A DNA stretch of 64,000 nucleotides from Pseudomonas sp. PH1b (GTDB taxonomy: Bacteria > Pseudomonadota > Gammaproteobacteria > Pseudomonadales > Pseudomonadaceae): contig NZ_AYMU01000005.1 of NCBI RefSeq assembly GCF_000633395.1, forward strand, positions 62,001 to 126,000. Direction: 5' to 3'. The notes under the pieces are model-generated. The model saw only the letters and a list, made by a program, of their open reading frames with translations, ran no database searches and was not told where the DNA came from. Shown one piece after another: positions 63,474-64,000 of this stretch (position 1 is the stretch's first letter; each line of letters opens with the position of its first letter). The position numbers were made by a program, and so were the translations under genes.

Positions 63474-64000
63474 TTATGCAGCCTCCTGGTTGAGCATCAG
63501 TCGGGCATGCATGGCTTCTGCGGCCAGCTTGCCGTGTTGTACCGCCTGCACGGTGAGGTCCTGGCCGAGGCTGACGCAGTCGCCGCCGGCGTAGACCCCG
63601 GGAATGCTGGTGCGCAGCTGTTCGTCCACCTGGATGCGCTCGCCGCAGCGTTGCAGCTCCCGGGCCAGCGGGTCGCTGAGGGCGGCGCCGTCGAAGCCCT
63701 GGCCGATGGCCTTGAAGATCGCGTCGGCGGCCAGTTCGAAGGTGTCGCCGGTGCTCTGCAGGCGGCCTTCCACCAGCCGGGTGCGGGCAAAGCGCATGCC
63801 GCGCACCCGGCCCTGGTCATCCAGCAGCACCTGCTCGGGGGCGGCCCAGGTCAGCAGGCGCACCTGATTGGCCTTGGCGATCTCCTGTTCGTGCTCGGTG
63901 GCGCCCATGTCCTCCACGCCCCGGCGGTACACCAGGTTGACATCGCTGGCCCCCAGGCGCGCCATCTGCACCGCCATGTCGATGGCGGTGTTGCCGGCGC
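63474..64000 (-). CDS. preT: NAD(P)-dependent oxidoreductase PreT, 5' end outside the window
   Basis: The visible 175 codons cover the C-terminal part of the flavin subunit: GNTAIDMAV with a Rossmann edge, VNLVYRRGVEDMGATEHEQE, IFKAIGQGFDG and the FAD-binding end GVYAGGDCVSLGQDLTVQAVQHGK. The frame runs out of the window at 64000, so start and N-terminal ferredoxin-like part are not seen. It abuts preA (stop at 63474-63476, preA ATG at 63473), so the two subunits are translated as a pair. Confidence 0.93.
   Translation of the reverse strand, partial: AGNTAIDMAVQMARLGASDVNLVYRRGVEDMGATEHEQEIAKANQVRLLTWAAPEQVLLDDQGRVRGMRFARTRLVEGRLQSTGDTFELAADAIFKAIGQGFDGAALSDPLARELQRCGERIQVDEQLRTSIPGVYAGGDCVSLGQDLTVQAVQHGKLAAEAMHARLMLNQEAA

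Overview
The window is high-GC, gene-dense chromosomal DNA from a Pseudomonas, most probably of the P. fluorescens group (protegens/chlororaphis-like). That placement is inference. It rests on six arrays of the palindromic repeats typical of that group, a complete bkd operon with its Lrp-type regulator, RocS1/RocR-like signalling proteins, an AlkC with an Ig-like tail, and about 65% GC coding style. I see no rRNA, tRNA, IS element, prophage or CRISPR array. The first gene is cut at position 1 and the last at position 64000.

Layout. 1-5.8 kb: end of an unknown secreted-type gene, an MHS-family transporter, a GMC oxidoreductase and a divergent LysR regulator. 6.0-7.2 kb: an unrecognised gene of strikingly low GC. 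7.4-13.4 kb: a phytanoyl-CoA-dioxygenase-type enzyme, a DHA2 efflux pump with divergent TetR regulator and a palindromic operator, a small membrane-anchored protein, a PD-(D/E)XK-like DUF6602 protein and AlkC. 13.8-18 kb: a KefC-type antiporter and an M48 protease/LemA pair. 18.2-20 kb: DUF4265, Imm10, FKBP and Nudix genes, with a duplicated 31-bp sequence between them. 20-22.5 kb: a PAS-GGDEF cyclase and a cobalt/nickel-type dmeR-dmeF operon behind a G-tract operator. 22.5-27.8 kb: LysE exporter, LysR, GNAT, DUF1543, and a P450/ABM-domain pair with a divergent ArsR regulator.

27.8-33.6 kb: a 1200-residue BvgS/RocS1-type hybrid kinase divergent from a RocR-type REC-EAL protein, then a small kinase-like P-loop protein. 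34-37.2 kb: the three-gene set of circularly permuted ATP-grasp, alpha-E and transglutaminase-like proteins, a conserved but little-studied system. 37.2-42.7 kb: AraC regulator, EamA exporter, Sel1-type protein, and a two-gene radical-SAM/DUF4130 DNA-repair module directly behind a perfect LexA box. 42.8-50 kb: a TonB-receptor remnant, ilvE with its terminator, and lpdV-bkdB-bkdA2-bkdA1 with divergent bkdR, so branched-chain amino acid transamination and oxidative decarboxylation lie side by side. 50-64 kb: an HD-GYP phosphodiesterase, a chemoreceptor, a DASS transporter, a DapF-like protein with an altered active site divergent from an EmrB/EmrA-like pump pair, copC/copD with a GNAT gene, a TetR regulator, and the preA-preT dihydropyrimidine dehydrogenase pair.

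The strongest leads for undescribed biology are the SOS-box-controlled radical-SAM/DUF4130 pair, the P450 lacking two near-invariant residues and coupled to an ABM protein, the ATP-grasp/alpha-E/transglutaminase operon, the DapF-like protein lacking one catalytic cysteine, and the two low-GC genes (6013-7173 and 11214-12245).
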